From Struthidea cinerea (lineage: Eukaryota; Chordata; Aves; Passeriformes; Corcoracidae), in NCBI GenBank assembly GCA_013397865.1, contig VZTI01004555.1, positions 130,326-194,325 of the forward strand: 64,000 bases of DNA. The letters run 5' to 3'. How positions within the stretch are numbered: position 1 is the stretch's first letter; each line of letters begins with the position of its first letter. Below, piece by piece: positions 1 to 13,771 of this stretch. The position numbers and the translations under genes were made by a program. The notes beneath the pieces are model-generated. The model was not told where the DNA came from, ran no database searches, and saw only the letters and a program-made list of their open reading frames with translations.

Positions 1-124
1 CCCCCACACCCCCGCCCCCCGGGTTTATCTGTAGTTGCGCGCCAGCTGATAAATACCAAATGCCGACGGATTTTTCAAGATGACCTTTTCGATAGTTGAT
101 TTGAATTTTAAATTTTAATTAGCT

Positions 125-500
125 GTAATCGCATCAAAAGTGAGCGCCCTGCGAGGAGGGGGGCGCGGGGTTCCCGCTGGGGCTCCCACCCGGCTCGGAC
201 CCGGCAGACGCCGCCAACACCCGCTGGGAAGCTGCGGCTGCCGGAGCCTCGGAGCCGCTCCGGTCCCGCTGGAAGCGGCCCGGGATGTCGCTGCTCTGGG
301 TTGTCCCAGAGCTTCGGGGCTGCAGCAGCGCCAGGAGGGCAGGCAGAGGCAGGGGGGTGTGGATTGAGGCTCCCGGTCGAGGTGGATGTTGAGGTTTTTG
401 AGGGATGAATGTGAAAGTGCTGGTGGGTAAGGGAGAGTGGAGGGGTAGCGGAGTACCGGGGGTACTTCAGAGCTCCCCAGCGAACGCCCTGCGTGGTGCC
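125..500. promoter_or_regulatory. CpG-dense patch near the left edge, possible edge of a CpG island
   Basis: I count about 30 CpG dinucleotides between positions 125 and 500, with about 23 of them packed into 125-335. The flanks from 500 to 30,000 are strongly CpG-poor. Immediately left of the patch (98-130) is a sharp AT-rich block containing TTAATTAG. Clustering like this in a vertebrate genome usually marks an unmethylated promoter or first exon, so a gene may start here and run out of the window. None of the overlapping frames resembles a known protein, and I see no convincing splice donor. It could also be an orphan island. The orientation is unknown. Confidence 0.5.
293..312. repeat. 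Short perfect hairpin in the CpG patch
   Basis: GCTCTGGG at 293-300 is the exact reverse complement of CCCAGAGC at 305-312, with a four-base ttgt loop. It is a compact 8-bp stem inside GC-rich DNA. A stem of this length can arise by chance in such sequence. Confidence 0.6.
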
Positions 501-3500
501 AGTTGGAGCCTCCAGATTGTGCTTTAGCCTCCAACAAGTACAGCAGGGAAACTCCTTTCCCTTTCCTTCCTCTAGGTTGCCTTGCCTAGATTGTAATATC
601 TGCAAAATAGCAACTTTTTTTTTTAATCCTTTTTTTTTCACATTTTTCTACAATGGTAGCATTAGCACATTAAAACATCAGGTTTAATTTGGATTTAATT
701 CAATTTAATTTGGATCTCTGATATGTTATATTTAGGCTCTTTGTCACAGGAGCCAGGGTCTGCATCACCAACACCACTTTTCTCCCCTGAACCTCAAATT
801 TTAACTCCATTTGCAGTGAATGCCAGGATATTTGGGTGGTTTTGAGCATAAATGATTGCATTGTCACAAAGCTCTTCTCAGAAAAACAGTATTTGGTAAC
901 ACTGTCAGCTTTAAGATACGAACTGGAAAACTTCAGCCCAGAATGTGGAGATGCCCAGCTCCAGCGAAAGAGTTAAAGGTCCTGAGGTTAAATCTGTCAT
1001 TGTTCAGTAATGCTGAGAGCTTTATCTATTTGTCCACCATGGCAGACAGGATTGGGGAGCTCTGTCCTTTAAAGACGGTGTCATCCTGCAGTCACAGCTT
1101 GTACAGGCTCTATGAAAAGTGGAGCAATTTCTTCCCCAAAGTGCAAGCACAATCTCCATGAAGTTACTCTGTGGATTTGCTAAGTTGTGGGGTTTTGTTG
1201 TCTTTGTACACTGGAAATGTTTAGGCAGAATCTTGTGCTCATATGAATTAGGTTTCTTGGCAGAAATCCCTTATTTTGTGTAATTAATAATTCATTTTAC
1301 CCTCTTCTCTTTAATAAATAAGTTGAGAAAAAATAAGATTACAAAAAGAACCAAGGTTTTAATTCTTATTTGGGTGCTGTAAGATTGGTGTAATTGTCCA
1401 CAATCTCACGGTGCCTTATTTTTAGGAAACCAATTACAATTTCACAGTAAGTCTGTGGTCATTATTGAGTTTGAAATGTCAGAAAATATAACAGCATTCC
1501 CATTTCCTCTAAGTATCCATTTGGCATGTTGCTGGCTTGCTTTTTCAGTATTTGCTTCAGAAATACTATACTCACCTTCACACCAAGGCAACGCTGGGTA
1601 CAATACGGGTGTTGTACTGATTTAGCTAAGGTTGTATAAAATACTGGTAGTACAACTCTCTAATGTAAACAAGCACAAAGTCATTACTGGAAGCAAGGCA
1701 ACAGGAAGAACTGCCCCAGAAACTTTATTCCAAGAGCTCCTGCGTTTTTGACAGCCCTCGTGAGAGCACGACAGGGTGAGCAAACTATCTGCTTTCCTCT
1801 CCCTGGCCCCTGAGCCCTTCTCAGGCTGAGGGCTCCCCTCCCACCAAGCCCAGAGAAGGCTCTGTTTTCAGTCCTTCCTCAAGGGAGCAGAGCCAGGCAG
1901 AGCTGCTTGGCAAATACAGAACTTTGTGACTGCTGCCTGTGCTCGGAGGAGATCACAACCACTGTGCCACCAAACATCAGGATGGCTGAATGTGGGTGGG
2001 GACTGATGGAAGCTGTTGGGAGCAACCGTGTTGGGCATCCTTGTGCCGCCTTGTGCACTCCTGGGTCTGGCTAAAACCCTCCTGGGCTCCAACAACCCTT
2101 TTGCTGCCTATGGAGCCTTCCAGAGTTGAGCAGAAAGCCCGGCTTTAGGGCAGAGAGAGAGTAAAAATCAGTGGTGCTGGCAGGGCTTCCACTTGCCAGG
2201 CAAGGCTAGCCCTGCTTCTGGTTGTTTTTGCTGCCTGGACGCCAGCCAAAGCCCACAGAAATTAGTAGAAAAACCAACTGGATCAGGTCCATAAAGCCTG
2301 AGGACTCGCTTCCATTCTTACCCCTTTGATCCAACAAGAGTAGGTATTTACTGAGTGGGGCCTCTCTAGCCCTCTTTGTTGGCCAGATGCAGAAGCGGTA
2401 GCAACAGGTTTTTCATGTGATTTAATCGTTTTCTCTCTCACCGCATTGGGCAGAAGCCTCTTTGTGTTTGTTTCTACATGATTTCAGTGCTTTTATGTTC
2501 TTTTATTTTTTATAGGGCATCTTCTTTGTGATAGTCCAGTTGCATTTCAGAGGGAGAGTCAGGGCCTGAGACTGTCTAATACTTGCAGGATTGAAGCTAT
2601 TTTAAGTGCATTGGTCATAGTGAGGTTTATTTGCAGAGGCTCTTCCAAACTTTTTCAAAGGCTGTTTTATCCCTTGCACACAGCAGCAAGCATTAGAAGG
2701 ACTGAATGCTTCACTCCCTCCTGTGAAACAGGGAGGAATTTAACCCCAAAAGATGCAGAGCTGATGGTGGTAGGACAAGGAGCTGCCCTTGGCATCCACG
2801 GAACTTCCCCAGTTAGCAATCTCCTCCAGCACTTACCCTGCAGTCAAATCCAAGGTCAGCATTTGGGGGGTTGCTCAGTTTGCAGTCAAGTCATAAAAGT
2901 GGGCACAACTTTCCCAAAGATCTTTTCAAGCATGTCATCCAAGGCTCCAGAAAGCATTAACTTGCACTGCTGCCATTCCAGACATTAATCAGAGCATATA
3001 TTGCAGACAGTCTCCTCAGCGCTGTGCTTATGTGAGTCGTATTTGTTTTATGGCTGTCCTGCTGATTTCTCCCTGATAACGAGACCCTGCGTGTGCTGCA
3101 GTATTTGTGAGTATATATTGGAGCAGCCAGGGCCGTTGTCAAATCACCCTACCAAATGGAGAGGCTGGTGGCACTAAGCTGCATGGATAAATTACATATT
3201 GTTCTATTTGCCATAGCGTGGCTGTCAATAAGGCTGCATCAATCTAGGAACACACATTAAAATCAAAAAGGACTCTGCAGAGGTACCACTGGCACAGGTC
3301 ACATTCGACTCTGCAGTGAGAGCTTGCAACATCCCTGTCTGAGCCAGCCAGGCATTTCATATCACACCTGTACCTTGGCTCCCCTGTCAGCATCTGGGAG
3401 GCAGCTTTCAGTCAGTTATTCATCTTCCATAGTTTCACTCTGCTTTCCTAACCCTTAACTTCTGGTTGGGTTTTTTGGTTTTTTTTTACAGTCTGCTGTG

Positions 3501-6500
3501 TTCTGTTTTTCTAGAAATGGTAAATGAAGGTACCTTTTCAGCCTTTATAAATCCATTGCTTTTTCAGTAAAGAGAGCACTCTTCTTGCTTTGCAATGATG
3601 AAGGAAATTTGCATGGCATTGATAAGGCACACTCTTTTTTTCAGAGGTTTTTTTCCTCTTTCACCCTTGTTCATCACCCTGGCAGCTGTATTTTAACATT
3701 GCTTGGGTTTTCTTTGCCAAATTAATTTAAAAATTCAAATACAATTAAGCATGTTCCTTCCTTTTTAATATTTGTTTTATTCATTTATCAATGCCTGGGA
3801 AGGAACATGAGAACCCACATTACAAAATAACAGGTGTATAGAAGTTCGTAGCAGGATATATAGAGAAGGACAGTGAAAGGCCATAAATACCAATGGACAG
3901 TAAGAGACAAAATTGGTGTCTGCTTAGGGACCAGACATAAAATTTATCAGACCCAGACAAAAGTCTTTAAATCAGAAGCTGCTGTATCCTCAATAAGGGT
4001 CCAGTGTAGAGTTACTAATTTCTTATTAAAGGAGAGAATTTAATTGGCGTTGCTCTACTTGTAAGCAAATAATGCACCATGTTAACAATGCACTTTATTT
4101 TGGTAACTCCCAGAAGAGACCTTAATACTGCAGAAGTGTTTTGCTAGATTAGGACTGGGAAATCTCAGGATGAAAATACTTGCTAAGCAAAAAATATAAC
4201 CTAGAATAAAGGGCTTCATACTAGAGATGTTCTGATACAACTTTAGCAGCAGTTCCTCAGAAAACGTTTCATCCCAGGACAAATCAATTTTTACCTCTAA
4301 CTACTGCCCTGAGCTTTGTAAGGCAGAGATCTGGCATATTTATCCCACTATCTGCAAAAGGTCTCTTAAGCAGGATCCATTCCTCTCCTGGGACTTGTGG
4401 GGTTGGCTGAATGTATTCTTAGAGCGAGTGTTGGGTTCCTCATTAGATAAATCAGCAATCTCAGGGCAAAAAGACTCTGTCTTTTCCCACACATGTGGTA
4501 TATAACATCAGTCTTCTCTTAATTTTTGCTTTTCCATGGGATTTCCAAGTCAACCTAGCCTGAGTACAAACAAACAAGTATCCCAGATGCCTGTTAAAAT
4601 AAGAAAATCCCAGACATAACACTTTTCTCCATTGCCCATACTAAAACTTCCCTGTGTTACACAGTTCAGACTGTCATTGCTACAATCTCTGTTGGTGGCC
4701 TTGGTGATACCCACTCCTGCCCTCCCGAACACGTCCCCATAGCTGCACCAATCACCTCTACTATTCCTTTATCCTTTTATCAGGTACTGAATCAAAACCA
4801 AGCTCCCTGATCCCACCTCCAAACCCTCTGTAACTTGGAGTGCTCACACTGGCGTAATCTTCTAACCCTATTCCTTATCCTCCTAGGATGTTTTCTGCTT
4901 CCCTCACCCTCGTATCCTTTTTGTGCTGTTTTATTGGCCCCTTCAGCATGGACATGTCTTGCTCTTTGCCATGCCTCAGGCTTGCCTTGATGTTGCTCAC
5001 AATCTAGTCAGAGGAGCTGGGATGAAGATTTTGGTGACACTGGATAGGAAGGATTTTGGGATGAGTCAGGGAGCTCTGTGCGGAGAGAAGCTGGGCTTGG
5101 TGTGCTGTCTCTACTTGACTCCTTTGGGAGCCTGAATTCCAAACCCATGCCTCTGAGAGCAGCCCAGCCGCAGGTATGGAGAGAGAAATGGGAGGCTAGG
5201 GATCAGGAGAGCAAGACAGACCATTTTTCTAGTCAAAATGAGCTGCTTTTGTCTGAGGGTTGTACAGTAGCCATCACACAGGTTTCTCTACTTCCCTCTG
5301 ATGTATTCAGGTGGAGGGGAAGTCCAGAGAATGTAATGTAAGAAATGCAAATAAAAATGTCTTTCTAGACTTCCTTCTCTTACGTACTGTCTGCCAGAAC
5401 CTTTGCTCCCCTCTTTCACTGTTTTGCCTATGGTTGTATTTTATGCTTTTATGTTGCTCTTCTGGTAAAAGGAGAATTACTTGCTGTGAGTTTACATAAC
5501 TTGCCTTTTACTGCTCTGGAAATGAATGTGGGACTTCAGTCTTAATTAGACTTTCAGTGTAAGTCCTGTTTTAATGAATCACTGAAAGATGTGAATAACA
5601 TTAAGCTTCAGAATGTGGCTGCAGAGTTGGAGACCTGAAGCTGGTCACCCGACTGGGTCTGTGGGAAGACGAGCACTTAGTACCGAGGTGAAGGTGCAGT
5701 GAGGGGGAACGGACTCCCTGAAACCTGAGTAGGTTTTGAATTTAGCTGCCTGTGGAAGAGTTTTGATTTCAGAGCCCGTACTTGTGTCCTCAACACTTTG
5801 CCCCTGCATCACGGCTTCGCAACAAAGCAACAGACTTCACTGCATCAGGAAGTTCAGGCTGCAGTCTGAGATCCAGGGTATCACATTACCAAGTTCCTCT
5901 TGCAACACAGCCACCAGCCTGAGCTCCACCTGCACCCAGGGAGGAGAAGGATTTCAGTGGTTTGCTCTCAGAAATAAAGTGGGATGGTAGAGATGTCAGA
6001 AAATGTACAAAGCCTTGGGAAAAAATACCGGCTCACTAAGATGTGCTCCAGATGCTTTTGCCAGTCTCATCTGGTGAACCTGGTGACACTTGCTAAAGAG
6101 CAAAAGACACTCAGCACCACACTTAACGTGGAGGCCAGCCCATAACAGTTAATAAGTGAAAGGAACAACCTGGAATGGTGATCACCTGCTGGGAACCTGC
6201 AGGTGTCACTGGTAGGATGTCACCCGGTCACAGCAGAATGGGATGAATGGAGCACTGTCGTGGAAATGGTGCTGGTGAGAGTTTGGTAGACAAAGGGGTT
6301 TTGTAGGAGCTGGCACAAGGATGAAATGCTCCTTTGCAGAAGAAGGGGCCAAGCTAAAAGTAAAACTAAATGGACTGGGAGAGTTGCAGAAGAAGTAGCA
6401 GTGGGCCAAAACCCTGTGGTTTTTACATCTCCCTTTGTTGTCTGACCTTCATGACCCAGACTTGATGATGTGCCTAGAGGGTCCATTGGGCTGGCGTGAC

Positions 6501-7187
6501 TGTAGGACCCGAGGTTTTTGTAGCCAGCAGTGTACATGGTGTGATGTGCTGCTGCTCATGCATCCCTTTAATTCCGTAGTCCAAAAGGCTAAGTACTTAT
6601 TTTCAGCCGAGAGAAGCAGAGATAGCCTCCAGCTCTAGTCCCAGGCAACGTTCAAACTACACCTTTGTAACTGGGGTACTCTCAGGCTCTCTGCTGCATC
6701 TTAGGGATGAATATGGGAGAGGATTTGTGACGGCATGCATTTAGACCAGACTCTTAAGAAGGCAGGGATAGAAAAGGAAAGCAGAGGTCCTTTTAAGATC
6801 AGTTCTAACAAAGATTTAGTTAAAGAGGAATTTTTTTTTGTTTGGTTATTGGGAGTTACCTGAATTCCCCCAGCTCTTCCAGCACTGCATTTGATGTGGA
6901 GTCAATACTGAGAAGATAGGCTCTGATGCAGAAGCTGAAATCCAAACAATCTCTCTCTCCTAACTTGGAGATCAGATTGCCCATTTGATTCATGGATACA
7001 GGTAAGGTGGGCAAAAGTAGCGAAGTTTATGTAGAACAGAGATGGGAAAGAAAGGAATTGCAAGGTAAATGATGATTGGAATCATAGGGAACTCTGGGGA
7101 AATAGGCAAACAGCAAGGAACAGTGAAAGGATAAAAATGGTGAAAAAAGTACACTTTATTTACTGGAAAAATAAGATGCATAAAGAC
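501..7187. other. Intergenic DNA, no gene recognised
   Basis: I read both strands and found only short frames without recognisable domains, codon-use signal or flanking splice sites. Composition is AT-rich and CpG-poor, with scattered poly-T runs (around 610, 3,480 and 6,830). The stretch 3,170-3,260 is AT-rich and reads as low-divergence non-coding sequence, but I cannot show conservation. No tRNA, rRNA or LTR structure was seen. Confidence 0.7.
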
Positions 7188-7272
7188 TAAATCCCGCAAT
7201 CCTTTACTCATGCAAGGATTCCTGTTGACTTAAATACTTGTGTAAAAGTATTTCTCTGGGTAAAGGATTTGA
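7188..7272. repeat. Degraded ancient amniote repeat (tentative)
   Basis: The pattern of cccgcaatcctttactcatg followed by a block like cctgttgacttaaat resembles an old, partly palindromic repeat common in turtle and crocodile genomes (a 'cctgcaatccttactca ... ttgacttcaatgg' theme). The match is from memory and imperfect, and I cannot name the family. Confidence 0.35.
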
Positions 7273-10200
7273 TGGACTGCGTCCAAAACCGGGTTAAGGT
7301 TGATGTTTTCACAGAGGTGGCAGTCTTTCGTCTGCCACCCCAGCTAGTAAATGACAATCATGGGACATGTCTTACAGGACGCACCAAACAAATGAACAAA
7401 CAAACAAAAAAAAGCAACCTCTGCCGAAGTGCCTGGGAGGTTTGGGGTGGTAGGGGGCTGGCAGGAAGGTGACTCAGTGACCTGGGATGAAGGGTTGGTG
7501 GTGTTGGCTCTGTGCGGCGGCTGAGCACGGACCCTCGGCCGGAGGACACAGCTGCCAGCACAAACTCACACAAGTTGTTCTGGCGCCTGGCCTAGAACAA
7601 CACGGGGCTGTTTTTTCCCTTCTGTGCTCAACTCTGTTGCACTGGGACAATCTGAGATTCTTAATTATATACGCAGAAGGAAGAAAGTATTCGACCTTTT
7701 CCTTTTTCTTTACTTTTCTGTTTCTCCACTGTACTTATCTTTATGTGTGGCGGTGTTACAAGGCCAGGTCGGCAAATACTCTATTCCAGTGACAAGTTTT
7801 TGTGCAAAGGTCACAAGGGGCGGCCGTGAGCGATCAGGGCACTTGTAATAGTCACAGACAGATGCACTGCTCCCACCTTTTATTTTCTGCAACGGGTTCT
7901 TCTGTGGGCTACCAGGTCCAGCTGATGCGGAAAGAGGGAGAGAACAATAAGTAGAGCAGTAGAAGGGAGGAGTTTGGTGGTTAAAGCCTGACAGACAAAT
8001 GAGATAAAAAGTCCTGTCTTCCCCTGTGCCCTGCTCTTGGCACCAGTGACTGAGAAAGACATGTTGCAAACCTTGTACTTGTCCAAGTGTGCCGCTATGG
8101 AGATGCAGAACTCTGGCCAGCCACAATTCTTCCCACATCTTCAGCACAGCCATCAGAATGAGCCTGCATGTTCCTGCCCAGCAGCACCAGGAAGGGCTCA
8201 ACTCTGCCAACGTGAGCCCAGTCTGAGGAAGAAATGCTCATCACCCTTATCCTCCTCCAGGACTTTGCAGAAGGTGCCATGGACATGCACAGCCCCAGTC
8301 TCATTGAGGCTTAACTCTAGGCAGGTGCCCCCTGGATCAGGACCTAAATGGTTAATTTTCGAGTGGCTTCTTAGAGCAGATGTTCCCATGTGTATCCCCT
8401 CCTTCCTTCTTCTGACACATTTCCTACACAAACAGCAGATTGCATTGCTGCTGTCCTTTTGATCTGCGGGAGGGGGAGGAAAATCCCACACAAATGATAT
8501 TAGTTCTCTTCTCAGGCAGGCTGGTGACAGTGGGTACGAGCATGTGCCTCCCTCCCACCTTCCCCTGCCCAGATGCCTTTTCTGGGACTTTCTTCTTTAG
8601 CCCCTGCCCACTTCTGGAGCTGCTTTTAAGGTTGCTTACCTTAAAGTCTGGAAAGGAAGAAGAGGTAAGGTTGGGCAAATTGTGGAAAAATTATGGTTGC
8701 AAAACACTGCTGTCTGTCTAAACACATCAAGAGGCCAGGGTACTGTCTGCTCCATCTGCTGCCACGCTGCTGGCTCTCATGCCTGGCACTTGGGTACCTG
8801 CACTCCTTGTGGGCACTGACAAATTAAGCCACACTGCCTGGGTGAGGCTTAAGTTCTTACCAGACAGGAGACTGTCTTTGAGCTTGTGTCTAGATCATTC
8901 CCAATCCCAAACTTGCTGTCCAGCCTAATGGACATGGCCACATAGTCGCAGGGTGGTTGCAGAGGGACAGCTCTTGCATCCTCGGTGAGAGGGGACTCAG
9001 GGTGGGGTGGCAGGAGACTGCAGGATAAAATCATCATGGGGAGATCAAGCCTTCCCTCTTTCTTCCAGGATAAGACTCAGGAACAGCAGATAAACTCAGC
9101 AAGATTGTGGGTTCGGGATGAATTAAAGGAGGTGATTCTCTATGGGATTGTAGTTAAGGTGTGCATCTCCTTTATACAGCACCTGCAGGGTGTCAAGACT
9201 GCACGGGTTTGGAGGACCATGAGAAAATTTCATGGTCAATGAATTCACCGAAAGTTGTTAAACACAGTGCACAGATTTGGGCTTATAAAGCCACACACTG
9301 CCAACAGCATGAAGAATATTCTGGGGAAGCATCACTGATTGCTTACCCCGTTCTTACATTCATCTCACCACATCACTGCTGTTCTTTTCTGGAGAGAAGA
9401 GGCTAGGCTTGACATACCTCCGGTCTGTCCCAGGTTGCCTTTTTATATTATTATCCTGAGACAGGGAAGAAAGCTTGCTGTCGGTCTGGCATGGGTTGCG
9501 GAAGCCCTCTAGACGTGTGATGGAGATGATGGAGTAAAGGCGTGGTGGCCACTAATTTTTCTAGCATCACCCACCTCTGACTTGATTGGGGTGAAAAAGA
9601 CAAACAGTTCAGTTGAGCTCCTTCCTAGAAAGATCGCTGGTCAGGAAGAGACTTTGGATGGCTGCGGGCTTAACACTGCCAGTGTCACTGGCTTTGCCAC
9701 AGCAGCCATGTGGATGCACTGACAAGGGGCAGGATGCACACGTGAAGTAGCCTAGCACTGAGCTGGCTGCTGCTGAGACATCTAAATGTAGCCAGTGGAG
9801 TTTCGGAAATTGGATCTTTTTCTTTATTTAATTTTGTCTTTTTTCCCTGCTTTAGCATCACTCTCATTTCTAACCCCCAGCAGTGGGCTTATAGCATCAG
9901 TGCTCTCTCCTGTTGTCTTTGGAGGCTTCCATAACAAGCGCCTGATTATTATGAGGATGATGTTTCTTGAGGCAGGGGATGGGAAAGCTCAAACGTGACA
10001 CTATGACCAGCCAAAGCAGCAAGGCAGGGAGTGACTGATTGAAATGCTCTAAATAACAAATTCTTTTAAACCAAAACCAATTCCAAAGAGACTCAGCATA
10101 TTTGCAGATGTTATTCATATAGAGGGAGAATCAAATATCATCAAATAACCCACTAAGCCTGACTTGCTCACTGGCTTAGATAGGATACGCTAAGCTTTGC

Positions 10201-13200
10201 ATGTTATTTCACTCGATTTCTTGAGCTTGTAACCAGAACCAGGCAGTTTGCAGCAGCCAGCCCACATGTTTGATTCAGCTCCTTCTGTAGCTAAATTTAT
10301 TAAAATTGCCCAACAGCGTGCACTGAAGCCATCTCCATGTGGCTGTTCACCAGCATTTCTGCAGAGACATCAAGTACTCGAGGATCCTGGGAGGGTTGTG
10401 TGTATGGGGGAGGGTGTGTGCAGCGATGTGGGCTGGCCCGGGCACCGCCAGCACCTCTGTTTTCCCAGAACATCTGGGAAAGTGCCAGAACATCTGCCCC
10501 TGGCACAGGCCACTGGTGTCAAGCAGTGCTGCTCTTGCGATTGCTCTCACAGCAACAGGCAGAAGCAGGGAAAGGGAAGAACAGACTCGTTACACTCCTG
10601 CAAGGAAAAGTGCAGGTTGCTTTTCTTTCATGGTGTTTCTCATGCAGCAGATTTCACAGTTGCGTTTGGGATGTTTCCTAGATGGTGATTTACTGATATC
10701 TTTGGATTTCACAAAGGTCTGGTGTTTAGTGCTTCACCCTGTCTCCAGGGGAAAAAAATAACCTGCCCAGTTCTCTGTTTTCCCCATTTACATTTTTTCA
10801 TTATTCTTCCATTGCAACCCATCAAGTGAGCTCTCATTTCAAAAAGTACAGGGGTAGAAAAGCTACAGTTTGCTGTACTTTCATTTCCCTGTAACTTTGT
10901 TGAAGTTCATGAAATGATGAGAAGTTAGAGACTGAAAAGAAAAAGCAGTCAGGAAAATGGGGACAAGTGAATCCCTCCCTCTCGTCATCCTGGCATCACC
11001 CCAACATCTTTCATTTCATTTTGTTCAGCAATAACAATAATAGGAAACAGAATTTTTTATCAAGTTATCAAGTGTCCTTTGTGAATACTCAAAAAAGGTA
11101 ATGTTTTTTTTTGGTTTATTACCATAAGTATTGGCTTCATTGCTCAACACTTGGAAATGGAAAATTTAAAAATAAAAGCTTTGGAGAAAAGCAGGTTATG
11201 GTAGGCACAGTTCCAGCCACCAGGAGCTCAGACTGAACAGGGGAGACAAGGATTCCCCCACAAGCATCGGAACCCTGAGGTCTCCACGAACCATAAGGGT
11301 ACACCTGCTCTTAGACATCATACTGTCTTGACAATACCAGTAAAAGCCATAAGGAATTTCTTTGTCTGTGCCTTTCCCAAAGTTGCCAGCATCCGCCCAG
11401 CATTTGGCCCATCGTGTGGTACAAGTTCTCCTTCCCCGATGCTTTTACAGGTCATCCCAGGAATGTTACCAGAGCTCAGGGCTTAGGTGGTTGCCCTTCA
11501 CATCAGGAAACTGTATGATGCATTTCAGCACTTAAAAAGATAAATTTATCCATTTCATTGCCTCATGTGTAACATATACTTATGAAGAATGTGTCCACAC
11601 AATTTCTATCACTAAATTTTTAACCCTTAGCAGCCCTTAGTAGCCTTAGATGCAGCAAGAATCAAATTATTTCCCTTTAATATCAAATTGTTCGTTATTG
11701 TGTGATTTATTCAAAGGCTGCAGCGTGGAAAGTAAGAAATGCCCATTGTTGCCAATCATATAATCACATGTGGGGCTTAATCATGTAAACATGCACAAGG
11801 AAAGTTACTTACATGTCTAAGTCTTTGGTGCAAGCAGCCTGAACATGCATCTGTACAGTATTTAACATGTAGGTTTTGAGCCAGCCTAGGGTCTTTGTGC
11901 TAAATATATAATCATTATTATAATGAGGGTATTAATGATTTGTTTGTGTACTGTTCTTACATCTAGTGCCAAATATTATACAGAATGTGAATCTGGGAAG
12001 AATTTAGCCCTTCACATTTTATATCTGTAATAATCCATGACTGAATTGCTGGATTCCATCTCATTTGTATATGCCATATTTTTTTCCAGAACATCTGTTT
12101 AAACCCACACTGGATAGCTGCCAGATTAGTGGAAAGGATATGGTATAAAGAAGACTTTTGTTTCCTCCGAGCAAGGAGAAAAAATAAGTTACAAGTTGGT
12201 GCATATTGCCGAGAAGAAGCAACTTTTTCTCTCCAGAAGCAGATGTCCTGTAGTGTTTGAAAATGAAATGTTTTTGTGTCTTGCAGGCAAAGGTTCTGTG
12301 CTTCAACAATATTGATTGTCAGTTAGTGCAGGCTGTCAGCCTGCCGTGGTTAACCTACCAGTTGTTGGAGAGACAATCACGAGCAATTAAGAATCACATT
12401 TCGCAGTTTCAAATGCATCCATATTGCCACTTTATTCAAAATTCTTTTTTTTTTCATGTTGGAAAGTACATTGGTGAGAGAGAGAGAAGGAGTTTTCTTT
12501 TTTCCTCCTGCCAACCATATTTTCATTGCTGGCCAAATTAAGAGAGATATATAATGCTCATAAAGTTGCTGCAGTTTCTTGATTAAAATCTTACATCCAG
12601 CACTCCTTTCAACATCAATCTATATTAATAAGGAAGGAGCACATTGCATTGCATGTCTCCGTGTTGTGCCGTAGACACAAAGCACCAGGGAAGCATCAGG
12701 GAAAGCTTCAGCTGCAGAACAAGCAGTAGCACAAAGAGAAAAGGACTGTTCTTCATGAGGATGGACCTTTGTGATTTGAAACAGGAAAATGGATAGGAAG
12801 ATTAAAACCAAGAAGAGCCAAGGGTTTAGCTGAAATTACAACAGTGCTGGCTATGCAGCAGTTATGGGAATGGCTGATAGAGTCAAGGTAGCAGAGTGCT
12901 GAAATCAGCCTGATACATTAAGAGAAACAGCCCACGTGAGATGAAACATGGAGTACTACAGACTCCCAAAATCAGCAGTGCTGGGAAAGCCTGTGGCTCT
13001 TGTCACCCCTCTGCCAAGCATCCTTCAAGGGTTTGGTAGCTGGTGGCTTTAAAGAGAAATATCAGAGACACGGGGTCTGGGCACTCTCTTACCGTAACTC
13101 AGTGTGTCATAAAGCCTGTGCCAGGCACTATGCACGTTGTGTTGTGACAAACTGTGCATACTGTCACCTTGGTTGGTGGCTTCAGCTCAAACACCTGGGA

Positions 13201-13759
13201 ACTATCTCAATATCATAAACCAGCATGACTTAGAAGGACTTTAGGCAAAGACAAATCCTGCCTCCTTTTCCAGAACTTTTCCATACAAAATCATTTCCTA
13301 AAAGCAGTGAAAATCCTTCAGTTCTTCCAAGGCAGCACACCACTCACAGCCTCAGAAGAGATTTCCGACCACCAGATGACTCCCACCATGGGATTTCTCT
13401 GCACCCCAAACCCCAGAAGCCCTTCCTATGCCTCTGTAACCCACCTCTCATGAAATCCATGTGTTGTCTGGGTCCATAATGCTCAGGGCAATGGAACTGG
13501 GAGCAGCACTTCCAGGTTTTGTTGGTGAGAATATGCCCCTTGCAGACACATGAGGTTCTGCCTTATACACAGGGAGGGCAAGGAAATGTCAAGTCCTAAG
13601 CAAACCCATATACATCATTCAGAGATTGTCAAGAGCAGCCAGTAGAAAATGTCAGCACATGCTTCACAGTTCAGAGGATCAGAAAAATAAGTTGGCTGTG
13701 AGCCTGTCCATGGGAAGGGTTTTTTCCTATCTTGCACGCCCTTCCATCAGCATTACAAA

Positions 13760-13771
13760 CCCCCCCCCCCC
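13760..13771. repeat. Poly-C mononucleotide tract, (C)12
   Basis: Twelve consecutive C residues are followed directly by AAAA. This is a simple length-variable tract, with G-rich complement on the other strand. Confidence 0.9.

Noticed and set aside
7710..8210. 166-codon minus-strand frame
   Set aside because: The composition is random-like and overlapping frames on both strands are similarly open. It has no domain, signal peptide or conserved motif.
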